From: Pseudomonadota bacterium
Lineage (GTDB): Bacteria > Pseudomonadota > Gammaproteobacteria > Steroidobacterales > Steroidobacteraceae
Assembly: GCA_018241425.1 (NCBI GenBank)
Contig: JAFEDU010000001.1
Span: 372,001 to 436,000 of the forward strand
DNA: 64,000 nucleotides
Reading direction: 5' to 3'
A program made the translations under genes and the position numbers. Position 1 is the stretch's first letter; each line of letters starts with the position of its first letter. Below are positions 18,480 to 28,462 of this stretch, piece after piece. The notes beneath the pieces were generated by a model, which did no database searches, had not been told where the DNA came from, and saw only the letters and a list, made by a program, of their open reading frames with translations.

Positions 18480-21400
18480 GGGGCGGCTCCATCGCCGACG
18501 GCGTCCCGACCAGCTAAGCGATACAAGGCCGGCAACACAACGAGGCTCAACACAGTCGCTGAGAGTATTCCGCCGATGACCACAGTTGCCAGCGGACGTT
18601 GCACTTCAGCGCCTGTGCCGCTGTTCAGTGCCATCGGCAGGAAACCCAGCGACGCCACGAGGCCAATCATGAGTATGGGACGTAGCCGCAACAGCGCGCC
18701 TTCCAGGATAGCCTCCTCGAGCGACCTGCCCTGCTGCAGAAGATCGCGGAATGCCGATACCATGACGACTCCAGTGAGAACCGCGACGCCGGAAAGCGTG
18801 ATAAAGCCCACTCCGGCCGTGATCGACAGCGGAATTCCGGTCACAAGCAGTGCCAACACCCCCCCGGTGAGCGCCAAAGGTACGCCGGAGAAGACCAGGA
18901 GTGCATCCCTGACGGAGCCGAAAGTGACGAAGAGCAGCCCGAAGATCAACAGCAGCGACAACGGGACGACCGTTCGCAATCTCTCCGCAGCGGAGGCAAG
19001 CTGCTCAAACGTGCCCCCGTAGCGTATGAAATAGCCGGGCGGCAGCTTCACCTCGCGCTCGATTTTGGCGCGTGCCTCGGCGACGAACCCTGCGAGGTCG
19101 CGTCCGCGCACGTTCGCGGAAACTACTGCACGTCGCTTCCCGTTGTCCCTGGAAATCTGGTTCGGGCTTTCGGTGGTAGCGATATCCGCGACCTCGATCA
19201 GTGGCACGTAGTCACCGTTGGGGCGTGCAATCGGCAGGCGCGCGAGCGCCTGAGGATCCGCTCGCAGCCGCTCGGGCAGACGAACTTCCAGCGGATAGCG
19301 TGCATCCCCTTCATAGATGAGGCCCGTTTGGCGTCCCCCAATCGCCGCAGACACCGCATCCTGCAAGTCGGCTACGGTGACCCCATACCGCGCGAGCTCG
19401 ATCCGTCGAGGCTTCACGGTCAGAAGTGGCAATCCCGCCATCTGCTCGGTCTTCACGTCCGCCGCGCCCGGGACGCCCTGAAGCACTTTCTGGGACTGTG
19501 CGGCCAGCCTAAGAAGAGTTGGCAAGTCGTCGCCGAACACCTTGACCGCCACATCGCTGCGGACCCCAGAAATCAGCTCATTAAACCGCAGCTGAATTGG
19601 TTGCGAAAACCCGTAGATACTGCCGGGCACGGCGTACGCGGCGGACTCGAGCTCCGCAAGCAGCTGAGTCTTCGGCTTTCCAGGCGTAGGCCACGCCCGC
19701 TGGGGTTTCAGCATGACATAGACGTCCGAACGTGCCGGCGCCATGACATCGGTGGCCACCTCTGCGGTGCCGCTGCGCGCGAACACCGTTTCGACTTCGG
19801 GCAGCTCCTTGAGCGCTTCGTTCAGTTTCAGCTGCATCTGGATCCCCTGCTCTATGCCCGCACCGGGGGGCCGGATCACCTCCATCGCCACGTCCCCTTC
19901 ATCGAGGCTCGGTATGAACTCAGCGCCCATGCGCGACGCTAGCAACCCGCACAGCAGGACCAACACCACGGCGCCTGCGGCTACACTCCATCGGACTCGC
20001 AGGACCGCCCGAAGGAGCGGGGCATACAGTCGCTTCGCGCCGGCCACAAGGCGATTGTCCTTTTCGGCAACCCTTCCGGTGAGCAGCAGCGCGCATGCGG
20101 CGGGAACGAATGTTATCGACAGGACTAGGGCGCCAACGAGTGCGGCGATGACTGCAAACGCCATGGGGTGAAACATCTTTCCTTCGACGCCTGTGAGCGC
20201 AAAGATCGGTAAATTCACCAGGACGATGACAGCCACGCTGACCAGACTTGGCTTGAACACTTCCCTCGTGGCTTCGTAGATCACTTCCAGACGTTCACCG
20301 CGAGCAAGCAACCGGCCGTGCTCGTGCTGCGCCTGCCCCAGGCGCAGGAGGCAGTTCTCCACGATGATCAGCGCACCGTCCACGATGAGCCCGAAGTCCA
20401 GTGCACCCAGACTCATCAGATTGCCGCTCACCTTGCTGTGCACCATCCCCGTAAAGGTGGCGAATAGCGATAGCGGTATCACCAGAGCGGTGAGAAACGC
20501 GGCGCGCAGATTTCCCAGGAACGCGAACAGGACGACAATCACCAGCAGTGCGCCCTCGAACAAGTTCTTCTGCACCGTGGCAATGGTCTTGTTCACGAGC
20601 ACGGTGCGGTCGTAAACCGCCTCCGCCCTGACGCCGGCAGGCAGCGTCTTGTTGATGTCTGTCAGGCGCTCTGAAACTCGCAGGGATACCGTGCGACTGT
20701 TCTCCCCGATTAACATGAGCGCTGTCCCGAGCACCGTCTCCGCACCATCTCGGGTCGCCGCGCCGGTTCGAAGTTCCTTGCCGATGCCCACCTCGGCAAC
20801 ATCGCCGACGGTTACCGGCACGTTGTCCCGAGTCGCGACAACGGTGTGGCGCAGCGCTATGGCATCTGCGATCTGGCCCGGCACGCGTACCAGCTTCTGC
20901 TCGCCGTTGCTCTCGATGTATCCCGCACCGACATTGACGTTGTTGGCCTCCAGCGCCTGAACCAGATCGCGTAACGTGACGCCGTAGGCCAGGAGCCGGG
21001 CCGGATCCGGAGCAACCTGGTACTGCTTCGCGAAGCCCCCGATGCTGTTGACCTCTGAAACCCCGGGAACCTGCCTTAGCTGCGGCCGGATGATCCAGTC
21101 CTGAATACTGCGCAGATCCGTCGGCGTGTATGGGCTGCCGTCGGGTTTGCGCGCACCGGCCTCTGCGACGACCGTGTACAGGAATATCTCGCCGAGTCCG
21201 GTGGATACCGGCCCCATCTCCGGAGCCACGCCCGCCGGCAACTGATTTTTCACCTCCTGAAGGCGCTCGTTCACCAGCTGCCGCGCGAAATAGATGTCCG
21301 TCCCGTCTTGAAAGACCACGGTGACCTGGGACAGACCGTAGGCAGAAATTGAGCGGGTGCCTTCGAGCCTCGGGAGACCGGCCATCGCAGTCTCGACCAG

Positions 21401-21601
21401 GAATGTCACGCGCTGCTCCGTCTCGAGCGGGGAATAACCCGGCGCCTGGGTATTGATCTGTACCTGGACGTTGGTAATGTCGGGTACGGCATCAATGGGC
21501 AGGCGTTGGTATTGCAGGCAGCCGTAGACGGCAAAGCCCAGCACGGCGGCCATCACCAGCCACCGGTTGCGGATTGCGAAATGGACGATCCTGTCGATCA
21601 C
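18476..21601 (-). CDS. czcA: CzcA-type heavy-metal RND efflux pump
   Basis: A 1041-residue HME-RND permease that drives divalent cations (Zn, Co, Cd, possibly Ni) out of the periplasm with the proton gradient. It shows the N-terminal PDITNVQVQINTQAPGYSP, the proton-relay helix DFGLIVDGALIIVEN (Asp and Glu conserved), GAEFIPSLDEGD and RNRWLV. It overlaps czcD and the PII-like gene by 4 bp each, so it is in the middle of a coupled operon. Confidence 0.95.
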   Translation of the reverse strand: MIDRIVHFAIRNRWLVMAAVLGFAVYGCLQYQRLPIDAVPDITNVQVQINTQAPGYSPLETEQRVTFLVETAMAGLPRLEGTRSISAYGLSQVTVVFQDGTDIYFARQLVNERLQEVKNQLPAGVAPEMGPVSTGLGEIFLYTVVAEAGARKPDGSPYTPTDLRSIQDWIIRPQLRQVPGVSEVNSIGGFAKQYQVAPDPARLLAYGVTLRDLVQALEANNVNVGAGYIESNGEQKLVRVPGQIADAIALRHTVVATRDNVPVTVGDVAEVGIGKELRTGAATRDGAETVLGTALMLIGENSRTVSLRVSERLTDINKTLPAGVRAEAVYDRTVLVNKTIATVQKNLFEGALLVIVVLFAFLGNLRAAFLTALVIPLSLFATFTGMVHSKVSGNLMSLGALDFGLIVDGALIIVENCLLRLGQAQHEHGRLLARGERLEVIYEATREVFKPSLVSVAVIVLVNLPIFALTGVEGKMFHPMAFAVIAALVGALVLSITFVPAACALLLTGRVAEKDNRLVAGAKRLYAPLLRAVLRVRWSVAAGAVVLVLLCGLLASRMGAEFIPSLDEGDVAMEVIRPPGAGIEQGIQMQLKLNEALKELPEVETVFARSGTAEVATDVMAPARSDVYVMLKPQRAWPTPGKPKTQLLAELESAAYAVPGSIYGFSQPIQLRFNELISGVRSDVAVKVFGDDLPTLLRLAAQSQKVLQGVPGAADVKTEQMAGLPLLTVKPRRIELARYGVTVADLQDAVSAAIGGRQTGLIYEGDARYPLEVRLPERLRADPQALARLPIARPNGDYVPLIEVADIATTESPNQISRDNGKRRAVVSANVRGRDLAGFVAEARAKIEREVKLPPGYFIRYGGTFEQLASAAERLRTVVPLSLLLIFGLLFVTFGSVRDALLVFSGVPLALTGGVLALLVTGIPLSITAGVGFITLSGVAVLTGVVMVSAFRDLLQQGRSLEEAILEGALLRLRPILMIGLVASLGFLPMALNSGTGAEVQRPLATVVIGGILSATVLSLVVLPALYRLAGRDAVGDGAAP

Positions 21602-22008
21602 GACAGGCCTCCGGCTTCGTCCGGGGGACTCTTCGGCGCACCAAGACCCGACACATCTGGGTCGGCAGTGAGCGCCTCCCTGCCTGCCGGGCTTGTGCGG
21701 ATGCGCACCATCTGTGACACGTCACTGACCACGACGATTCCGTCACCGCGGTTGCCCGTGTGCGAAACCCCTGCGATGAGTTCGACGATCGCGGCCGTTT
21801 CGGAGTCCTCGCAGAAAATGATCAGGATCTTGCGATCCAGGTACATCAGGCTCGCCTCGTCATAGGCGTAGTGACCACCCTTCCCGCGCCCATGTCCTTG
21901 ACCTTGCGCGTTCACCAACGTCAGTCCCGGAAAGCGACGTAGCTCGTGAAGCCGGTGAACCACAATGCCGAGCCGGTGCGGGGGTAGGAATGCTTCGATC
22001 CGTTTCAT
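21598..22008 (-). CDS. PII-like protein of the metal-efflux-associated group (PII-NG)
   Basis: A 136-residue protein with a PII/CutA-like ferredoxin fold: KRIEAFLPPHRLGIVVHRLHEL, a GQGxGRGKGG loop (like the PII T-loop), LMYLDRKILIIFCEDSETAAIVELI, and TGNRGDGIVVVSDVSQMVRIRT. This is close to GlnB but without its uridylylation tyrosine context, and a new group of PII proteins has been described inside heavy-metal RND operons. A regulatory role on the CzcCBA pump is inferred. A C-terminal tail of about 25 residues is unusual. Confidence 0.82.
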   Translation of the reverse strand: MKRIEAFLPPHRLGIVVHRLHELRRFPGLTLVNAQGQGHGRGKGGHYAYDEASLMYLDRKILIIFCEDSETAAIVELIAGVSHTGNRGDGIVVVSDVSQMVRIRTSPAGREALTADPDVSGLGAPKSPPDEAGGLS

Positions 22009-22011
22009 GGC

Positions 22012-22959
22012 TCAGTCCTCCCCCGCCTCTTCCTTGAGAAAATCTGCCTTGATCATGTAGCTGTTGATAGCCGCATAGCGCTCGCCCGCCGCAAGACCCT
22101 GTGTCAATTCCACGGCCTCCCTGGATCGCTTGCCCACTTGCACCGGCCGCGCTTCGAAACCCTTGGGTTTCTCAACAAACACCACGGTAGTTCCATGCAG
22201 CTCCTGCAGGGCCTCCGGCTTCACGGCGACGGGGACAGTGACGTCGCCGACGACAATGTCGCCGGTAATGAATTGACCAGGCACCCAATGCCCGCTGCGG
22301 TTATCAACGACGGCGCGTGCAACGACGCTCTGGCTGTCCGAGTGCCCGGCGCGGGCGACGTAGCTGATGGTGGCCTCTCCGCCTTCGTCGGCGTCGGCAC
22401 CGCGGAAGATCACGCGCATGCCCGGCCGCACATGGCTCAGGTCGCGCGCAAAAATGGCGAACTCGGCCCACACCGTCGAAAGATCTGCGACTTTCATCAG
22501 TACCGTACTGCCGTCAACGGCGTCGCCCGGATTGGTGCGCCGCTCGAGTACCTGACCACTCAGGGGCGAGCGGATGGCGTAGATCTGCAGGCTCTCGTTC
22601 GACTCGATGGACAGGAGTTCTGCGCCCTTGGCTACCGCATCGCCCGCTCGGGCGCCGACTGTGCGCACCACTCCCGGATACCGTGCCCGGATGTCCTGTT
22701 CGCGCTCGCCGTTGGACTTGATGCTGCCGTAGAGCGAAAGGGTCTCGCGCAGTTGTGCTGGACCTGCTGAGCTCACCTCTATGCCTGCGCGTTTAGCCGC
22801 CTCAGCGGTGATCCTCGCTACGTTGGGACTTCCCGGAAGTCGCGCTTCGGTGGCCGACTCGTCGGCGGACGGACTGGCGCTGGTGCCCGAGGGTGCCCTG
22901 GAGCACCCCCAAAGCGCACCCAGGGCGAGCAGGAGAAGCAGCCTTGCAAAGAAATTCAT
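22012..22959 (-). CDS. czcB: CzcB-type periplasmic adaptor lipoprotein
   Basis: A 315-residue membrane-fusion protein joining the RND pump to the outer-membrane channel. The N-terminus has a lipoprotein signal ending LGALWGC (Cys19 probable lipidation site). The HlyD-type core includes GARAGDAVAKGAELLSIES (lipoyl half-motif), SPLSGQVLERRTNPGDAV, and the beta-barrel strands FIxGDIVVGDVTVPVAVK. It is 3 bp upstream of the PII-like gene and overlaps czcC by 4 bp. Confidence 0.9.
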   Translation of the reverse strand: MNFFARLLLLLALGALWGCSRAPSGTSASPSADESATEARLPGSPNVARITAEAAKRAGIEVSSAGPAQLRETLSLYGSIKSNGEREQDIRARYPGVVRTVGARAGDAVAKGAELLSIESNESLQIYAIRSPLSGQVLERRTNPGDAVDGSTVLMKVADLSTVWAEFAIFARDLSHVRPGMRVIFRGADADEGGEATISYVARAGHSDSQSVVARAVVDNRSGHWVPGQFITGDIVVGDVTVPVAVKPEALQELHGTTVVFVEKPKGFEARPVQVGKRSREAVELTQGLAAGERYAAINSYMIKADFLKEEAGED

Positions 22960-24296
22960 GGTAGTTCCTGAGCACCGGACGCAAGCGCGACCGGCTCGTT
23001 GGTCAGTCGTTCTAGGTCGGCGAGCACGCGGTGGTACTCCGCGGCCGCCTCGATCAGGGTTGCGCGTAAGGCGAGCAGCTCTTGTTGCGCACTGGAAAGT
23101 TCGAGGTACGAAAAACGCCCCCGCTCATATCCGTATTGGGTCTGGTCCAGAGCCTGTTGAGCCTGAGGCAGCGCATCGGCACGTAGCGTCGCCATGCGGG
23201 AGCGCGACACCGTCAGTTCCTGGTACAGCGCATACACAACCGCGCGTGCTCGCAACAACGCCGCCTGCCGCGTGGCGTCCGTTTGCGCACGACGCACCTG
23301 CGCCTCACGGATCGCGCCTTGATTACGATCAAACACCGGTAAAGGCATGGAAAACCCGAAGGTCAGGCCGGTGTTCCGGGTCTCGTTGAAACGACCGATC
23401 CCGAAACCCAGGGTAATGTCAGGTCGCGCCTGCGCCTGCGCAAGGCGTACTTCGGAGTCGCGCAAGCGCGCTTCGGAGGCGAATCGAACAAAATCGGGGT
23501 TGCGTTCAATCTTCTTCGTCAGCATATCGAGCGACTCGACAGGCTCAACCGCAAAGAGATCAGCTTTGGCCTTCGAAAAACGAGGCGCATCGCTTCCCCA
23601 CAATGCGGCGAGGGCCGCGCGAGCGCTGCGGACCTCGCTCGAGGCCTGCTGTTCCTCCAGATGCGAGCGAGTCAACGCGATTCGGGCACGGCTGCGCTCC
23701 GCTTCTGGCGAACGTGCGGCCTGGACGCGGGCAGTTATCGCCTCCAGCGTGCGCTGCGTCAGCTCGCGCGCGCCTTGGGCGAAGGTCAAGTGTTCCTGTG
23801 CGGCGACCAGGGCAATGAAGCGACGTGTGATTTCCGCCAGCACATCCAGCTGCTGCGCTTGGCGTTCAACGGCGACCAAATCGCGGCCGCCTTCCGCGAC
23901 TTCCGTTCGAAAGCCGCGCTTTCCGCCCATTTCAATCACCTGGCTCAGACTCAATGTGCTCGCCAGTGCATCCGTCCCGTGCGCCTCGCCGCCAACCGAC
24001 AGGTTGTCCAGTTGCACCGAGAGCTCGGGATTCGGGCGCTTGTGCGCCTGAGCAATGCGGGCGTCGGCCGCCTTCAGTTCAAACGAACTGGCAACGAGAT
24101 CCGGATTTCCGGCAAGGCCGGCCTCCACCGCTCGCGTTAAGGTCAGTTCGCCCTCTGGGTCGAGCGCTTGCCGCGGTCCGACTGCGAGTTCTGGGGCATT
24201 CTCGCCGGGAGCTGAAGCGGCGCCCGCGTCCGCACCCACGACGGTGACTAGGCAAGCAATCCACGCCACCGGGCGGCGCGCTGATACCAAATACAT
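22956..24296 (-). CDS. czcC: CzcC-type outer-membrane efflux channel (TolC family)
   Basis: A 446-residue TolC-family protein with a signal peptide (WIACLVTVVGADAGAASA) and two repeats of the outer-membrane-factor fold: NPDLVASSFELKAADARIAQ and NPDFVRFASEARLRDSEVRL, followed by AQARPDITLGFG. It completes the CzcCBA tripartite pump and is the first structural gene of the czc operon. Confidence 0.92.
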   Translation of the reverse strand: MYLVSARRPVAWIACLVTVVGADAGAASAPGENAPELAVGPRQALDPEGELTLTRAVEAGLAGNPDLVASSFELKAADARIAQAHKRPNPELSVQLDNLSVGGEAHGTDALASTLSLSQVIEMGGKRGFRTEVAEGGRDLVAVERQAQQLDVLAEITRRFIALVAAQEHLTFAQGARELTQRTLEAITARVQAARSPEAERSRARIALTRSHLEEQQASSEVRSARAALAALWGSDAPRFSKAKADLFAVEPVESLDMLTKKIERNPDFVRFASEARLRDSEVRLAQAQARPDITLGFGIGRFNETRNTGLTFGFSMPLPVFDRNQGAIREAQVRRAQTDATRQAALLRARAVVYALYQELTVSRSRMATLRADALPQAQQALDQTQYGYERGRFSYLELSSAQQELLALRATLIEAAAEYHRVLADLERLTNEPVALASGAQELP

Positions 24297-24360
24297 GAAT
24301 GCCTCCGTAAGGCATGGCCGCCGCGCACGTTGCGCTGGCCGAGGTCAGGGTCGAAAGGAA

Positions 24361-24807
24361 CTAAACGGAGGCTGAGAGCGGGGGTCCCCGCAAGGGAGGG
24401 CGCAAACGAGAGAAGCTGGCGGAGGGGAGATATTGCTCTCGCGCGGGCGGAAGCATCGCTCCACGAAGAACATTGATGGCGAAGAGCAACAAGGCTGCGA
24501 TGAGCAGCGTCAGCAGGCCCGGAGTTGCGTCGAGCCTCTTGGCAAGCGCGTCGGACGAGAGGCTCACATCGAAATCGTGGCGGGGCTTTCCGATCGTGCT
24601 TTTCGAGCCTGCATCGTCGGCATCGACGTTCAAATGCACGCTGGCGAACGGCTCGTCGCCGTCCAAACAGATGTGCAAATGCTCGCCGTTGACTCGCGTC
24701 ACAAGCGACGTGAGGCATAGCACTATGAGGCAGGCACGTGTCCAAGGTGAGGATCGAATCACGTGGTCAGTATCGCCCGCCTTCAGGGCATCCTTCAATG
24801 GCGGCAT
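24361..24807 (-). CDS. CzcI-like small exported/membrane protein
   Basis: A 148-residue protein with two hydrophobic segments (TRACLIVLCLTSLVT and LLTLLIAALLLFAI). Between them is a His/Cys/Asp-rich periplasmic stretch (GEHLHICLDGDEPFASVHLN). Proteins of this shape lie just upstream of czc-type operons and are thought to tune or sense metal. It is 64 bp ahead of czcC and co-directional, so probably the first gene of the transcript. Confidence 0.6.
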   Translation of the reverse strand: MPPLKDALKAGDTDHVIRSSPWTRACLIVLCLTSLVTRVNGEHLHICLDGDEPFASVHLNVDADDAGSKSTIGKPRHDFDVSLSSDALAKRLDATPGLLTLLIAALLLFAINVLRGAMLPPAREQYLPSASFSRLRPPLRGPPLSASV

Positions 24808-25218
24808 GGCCGGATGGGCCCTGCTGTGACACCCTGCCCTTTCCGAGGTTGGTGTTTGCTCGGCACGCTGCGGCCGTTACTTGCCCCGCTGTGTTGCGGC
24901 CCCCATACACGCTCGAATGGCCGAAATCCTGGGTCTGGCGAGTTCCCCGCGGGGTTTACGCCGCGTCGTGGCGCTGCGGCCCTTTTGTGGGGATGCGGCA
25001 CGCGCCAGTGCGAAGGCAACTGCGCTACTTCCCGGGTACACACTGGACTCGCCGGGATCGTGCATGTACGGCACAAGGGCTGAAATCCGCGCCCAAACGC
25101 CCAGAAACACCCGATTTGAGCGGTGCTGTGCAATTTTTCGCGCCCCGCGGCGGTATACTGCTTGACGGCCAGAGCTGCTGGCCGGTTCCTTGGCCTAGCA
25201 AATCCAGACATCCGATTC
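24808..25218. promoter_or_regulatory. Divergent intergenic region between the czc and cus operons
   Basis: 411 bases without a credible gene, between the minus-strand czc block and the plus-strand cus block, so it must hold both promoters. I could not pick out a clear -35/-10 pair or a CueR/CzcR-type dyad. Two frames here overlap each other but look non-coding. Confidence 0.4.
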
Positions 25219-25611
25219 ATGTTGCGCCGCCTGACATACCTTCCGATCCTGCTGCTAAGCCTGCTTTTGGGCACGCCGGTATTTGCAGGGTGCACCGGGT
25301 CGGCATCGACGTGCTGTCCGGACGGGCCCAGCTCACCCTGCAGAATTGACGGTTCGGCTCCCGCAGCATCGCTCCGCCTTAGCGACTGCTGCGCCGCCGA
25401 TGTGGGCGTCAGCGCGGATCCAATCGCCGAACCCGTCAAGACCCTTGCCAAGCAGGCGACGCCACGCGACCCCCCGCCGGGCATGACGTCGTTCACCGCG
25501 CCTGGCTCACCAAGTTTCACCGACACCGCCCGCCTGATCCCAGCGATCGCGCTGGACCACCTGCCCTCCCAGGCGTTGCTCTATCTGAGCACCGCGCGCC
25601 TGCGCCTCTAG
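25219..25611 (+). CDS. Small cysteine-rich exported protein
   Basis: A 130-residue protein; I chose ATG at 25219 because residues 1-22 (MLRRLTYLPILLLSLLLGTPVFA) make a clean signal peptide, while the frame upstream does not. The mature N-terminal part holds six cysteines in three clusters (GC, TCC, SPC, DCC), then a Pro/Ala-rich tail. Periplasmic Cu/Ag binding or chaperoning is suggested by the position as first gene of the cus operon and the cysteines; the family is not known to me. Confidence 0.6.
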   Translation: MLRRLTYLPILLLSLLLGTPVFAGCTGSASTCCPDGPSSPCRIDGSAPAASLRLSDCCAADVGVSADPIAEPVKTLAKQATPRDPPPGMTSFTAPGSPSFTDTARLIPAIALDHLPSQALLYLSTARLRL

Positions 25612-25720
25612 ACCTCGATCCACGTAGAGGTTTCCGAGCGACCCGCTTCTCACGGGTCTATTCAGGATTGATCGACGGGTTCGCGTCCCTACGGGCGCGC
25701 CCGTGTAGCGGAGAGACGCC

Positions 25721-27142
25721 ATGGCGGACTTTCGGCGTTTGTATATTTGGGCCACTCTTGCGATGGCCCTCTCGCGTAACGGCAATCTCGCGCGAAGGAC
25801 GCCGAGGCGGCTCAACACCTATGTGCGGCTCCGAGCAACTTGCTGGGGACTACTCCTAGCACTCGCCGGTGCCGAACCCGCGTTGGCGTTTGACGTGGCA
25901 TCCGAGCCACCATCAAAAACCGCGGCTCTACCGTCAGCCGACGCGACGTCGCCCCTCTCGCTGGCGGAAGCGGCCCATCTCGCACTCACCGACCAGCCCA
26001 TCCTCACAGGACGCCAGGCGATCATTGACTCGGACGAGAGACAGGCCGTGGCCGCGGCGCAATTGCCGGACCCGAAATTGACTAGCGGGATCAAAGACCT
26101 GCCGATCGATACCTCCGAGGCCTTCAATCTTCGCGCTGACAATTTCACCGAGTACACGGTCGGACTGATTCAGGACTTACCTCGCGCCGACAAGCGTCGG
26201 CTCAAAGGGGAGCGCAAGCGACTGGAAGCTGACACCGAGCGTGCAGCGCTGGCCAATGATCGCCGCGCGATACGCCGGGATACCTCCCTCGCCTGGCTCG
26301 ATGTCTATGAAGCCGAGCAGGGTCTTGCGCTCGCCGGCCAGTTGACCGTGGAAGCTACCTTGCAGGTCCAGTCGCTCGAGAAGGACTATGGCAATGGCAA
26401 GGCATCGCAAGCTGACTGGCTGGCCGCGAAAGTCGAAGCAAGCCTCGCTGAGGACAAAGCGCACGACTGGCTGCATCACGCGGAGCGCTCGCGCGCCGGA
26501 CTTGCACGGTGGATCGGGGACGCCGCCCAACGGCCCCTCGCAGACGACCTTTCGCCGACGGCGCCGCCGCCGGAACTTCCGGGACTGATCACCGCGGTAG
26601 ACCACCACCCGGTGATTGATGGGCTGGACAAGCAGATCGAGGCCTCCGCAACAGACATTGCACTCGCCCGCCAGGCCTACAAACCGGATGTGTCCGTGGA
26701 AGGGTATTTCGCCTACCGACCCGGCTACTCCGACTTCATCGGCATCCAGTTCACGATCGACTTGCCGTACTTCACCAAGAATCGCCAGGACCCCGAACTG
26801 GCCGCTGCCCTTGAGAAGTCGCACGCGAGTACGGATCGCAAACGTGATGCACTGCGCGAGCTGCATACCCAAGTGAGCCAGATCCATCTTGACTGGCAGC
26901 ACTATCGGCAGCGGGTGGGGGAATTCGACACCACGATCCTGCCTAACGCAGAGCGCCGCATTCAGGACGCTCGCAGTTCCTATCAAGCCGGCCGTGGCAG
27001 CTTCGATGCGGTGCTGCTGGCGCGGCGCAGCCTGATCGATCTGAGGCTTCAGCGCCTCGCGCTGGCCGTCGAAGCGGCGCGGGCTCAGGTGCGTTTGCAG
27101 TATTTCGTGACTACTCAAGATCTTCTGGGAGATTCCCCGTGA
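25721..27142 (+). CDS. cusC: TolC-family outer-membrane channel of the Cus-type pump
   Basis: A 473-residue outer-membrane factor. GGAGAG lies 6 bases before the ATG at 25721. An N-terminal extension precedes a hydrophobic signal-like stretch (CWGLLLALAGAEPALA). Outer-membrane-efflux repeats follow, for example DKQIEASATDIALARQAYKP and SYQAGRGSFDAVLLARRSLI. It overlaps the adaptor gene by 4 bp. Closer to the HME-type channels beside CusBA than to CusC of Escherichia coli, so the symbol states role only. Confidence 0.85.
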   Translation: MADFRRLYIWATLAMALSRNGNLARRTPRRLNTYVRLRATCWGLLLALAGAEPALAFDVASEPPSKTAALPSADATSPLSLAEAAHLALTDQPILTGRQAIIDSDERQAVAAAQLPDPKLTSGIKDLPIDTSEAFNLRADNFTEYTVGLIQDLPRADKRRLKGERKRLEADTERAALANDRRAIRRDTSLAWLDVYEAEQGLALAGQLTVEATLQVQSLEKDYGNGKASQADWLAAKVEASLAEDKAHDWLHHAERSRAGLARWIGDAAQRPLADDLSPTAPPPELPGLITAVDHHPVIDGLDKQIEASATDIALARQAYKPDVSVEGYFAYRPGYSDFIGIQFTIDLPYFTKNRQDPELAAALEKSHASTDRKRDALRELHTQVSQIHLDWQHYRQRVGEFDTTILPNAERRIQDARSSYQAGRGSFDAVLLARRSLIDLRLQRLALAVEAARAQVRLQYFVTTQDLLGDSP

Positions 27143-28461
27143 CACAGCCACGCTATGTATTGATCGGATCCCTCATCGTGGGAATCGTCGTTCTCGGCGT
27201 CGGACTGTTGAGACACCGCTCCGTCGGTGTAACCGCGACGGGGCGCGCCGGCGATGTGGCATCGGCAGCGGCGGCCGCGGAGCGCAAGCCGCTCTACTGG
27301 TATGACCCCATGGTGCCTGAGCAGCATTTCGACAAGCCCGGCAAGTCCCCCTTCATGGACATGCAATTGGCCGCAAAGTACGCAGACGATTCCGGGGGAT
27401 CCTCAGGTGCGGCTGCCGGGAGCATCGCCATCGATCCGCGAATCGTCCAGAACCTGGGTGTGCGTCTGAGTCCGGTAGAGCGGGGTCGCTTTTCGCGCGC
27501 CGTCGACACGGTCGGCGTCGTTGCAGTCGACGAGCATCGGATCGAAGCGATCCAGGTGCGCCAACCCGGCTGGGTCGAGCAACTCGACGTGCGTGCCGTG
27601 GGCGATACCGTGCGTCGCGGCCAGCGGCTCGCCGGTATTTATGCCCCCGACCTCTTGGCGACCCAGCAGGAACTGCTGATCGCGCGCAGCTCGGGAGACA
27701 CGCAGCTGATCGCGGCCGCCCGCGAACGCGCAAGCTTGTTCGGCCTGACGGCAAGTCAGATTGCGCATATCGAAAGGTCCGGCCAGGCAGAGCGGCGGGT
27801 GGACTACTACGCGCCCTTCGACGGCTACGTCATGGACCTGGGTGTGCGTCAGGGCGCTGCCGTTGCCCCCGGCGCAATGTTATTTCAGCTCGCGAGCCTC
27901 GACAGTGTCTGGGTCAATGCCGAAGTTCCCGAAGCGCAGGCCGCGTGGATCAAGGCAGGGGATCCGGCGACGGCCGACTTACCGGCGCTGCCGGGGGAGA
28001 GCTTCCAGGGCCGCATCGACTACCTCTATCCGGAACTGATGGCCACCACCCGCACCCTTAAGGTAAGGGTCGTCGTTGAGAACCCCAACAAGCGCTTGCG
28101 TCCCGGAATGTTCGCGGCCGTTCACCTGCGCGGAGCCGCGCAGGAAGACGTACTGACGATTCCCACCGAGGCGGTGATCAAGACCGGCACGCGCACGATC
28201 GTCATCGTGGCCGACGATGCCACGCATTTTCGTCCCGTCTTGGTGCGCGTCGGCGCCGAACACGGCGGACGCTCGGAGATCCTCGAAGGGGTGAGCGTTG
28301 GCCAAAACGTCGTCGCCTCGGGCCAGTTCCTCATTGACTCCGAGGCGAGTCTGCGCGGAGCGTTCAACAACCTTGCCGGTCCGACTGAGGGTAGTGAATC
28401 CAGTGCAAACCCTCAGTTGATGCCATCACCGTCAGTGTCGTCGATCGAGGGAGGGCACTGA
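27139..28461 (+). CDS. cusB: CusB-type periplasmic adaptor with heavy-metal-binding domain
   Basis: A 440-residue adaptor. Residues 5-24 form an N-terminal membrane anchor, then comes a heavy-metal-binding segment [20 protein letters not shown] with MDM after it (residues 53-75), known from Cu/Ag systems. The HlyD-type core has [37 protein letters not shown] and [14 protein letters not shown]. It is sandwiched between the channel and pump genes with a 4-bp overlap and a 1-bp gap. Confidence 0.92.
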   Translation: MTQPRYVLIGSLIVGIVVLGVGLLRHRSVGVTATGRAGDVASAAAAAERKPLYWYDPMVPEQHFDKPGKSPFMDMQLAAKYADDSGGSSGAAAGSIAIDPRIVQNLGVRLSPVERGRFSRAVDTVGVVAVDEHRIEAIQVRQPGWVEQLDVRAVGDTVRRGQRLAGIYAPDLLATQQELLIARSSGDTQLIAAARERASLFGLTASQIAHIERSGQAERRVDYYAPFDGYVMDLGVRQGAAVAPGAMLFQLASLDSVWVNAEVPEAQAAWIKAGDPATADLPALPGESFQGRIDYLYPELMATTRTLKVRVVVENPNKRLRPGMFAAVHLRGAAQEDVLTIPTEAVIKTGTRTIVIVADDATHFRPVLVRVGAEHGGRSEILEGVSVGQNVVASGQFLIDSEASLRGAFNNLAGPTEGSESSANPQLMPSPSVSSIEGGH

Positions 28462-28462
28462 C

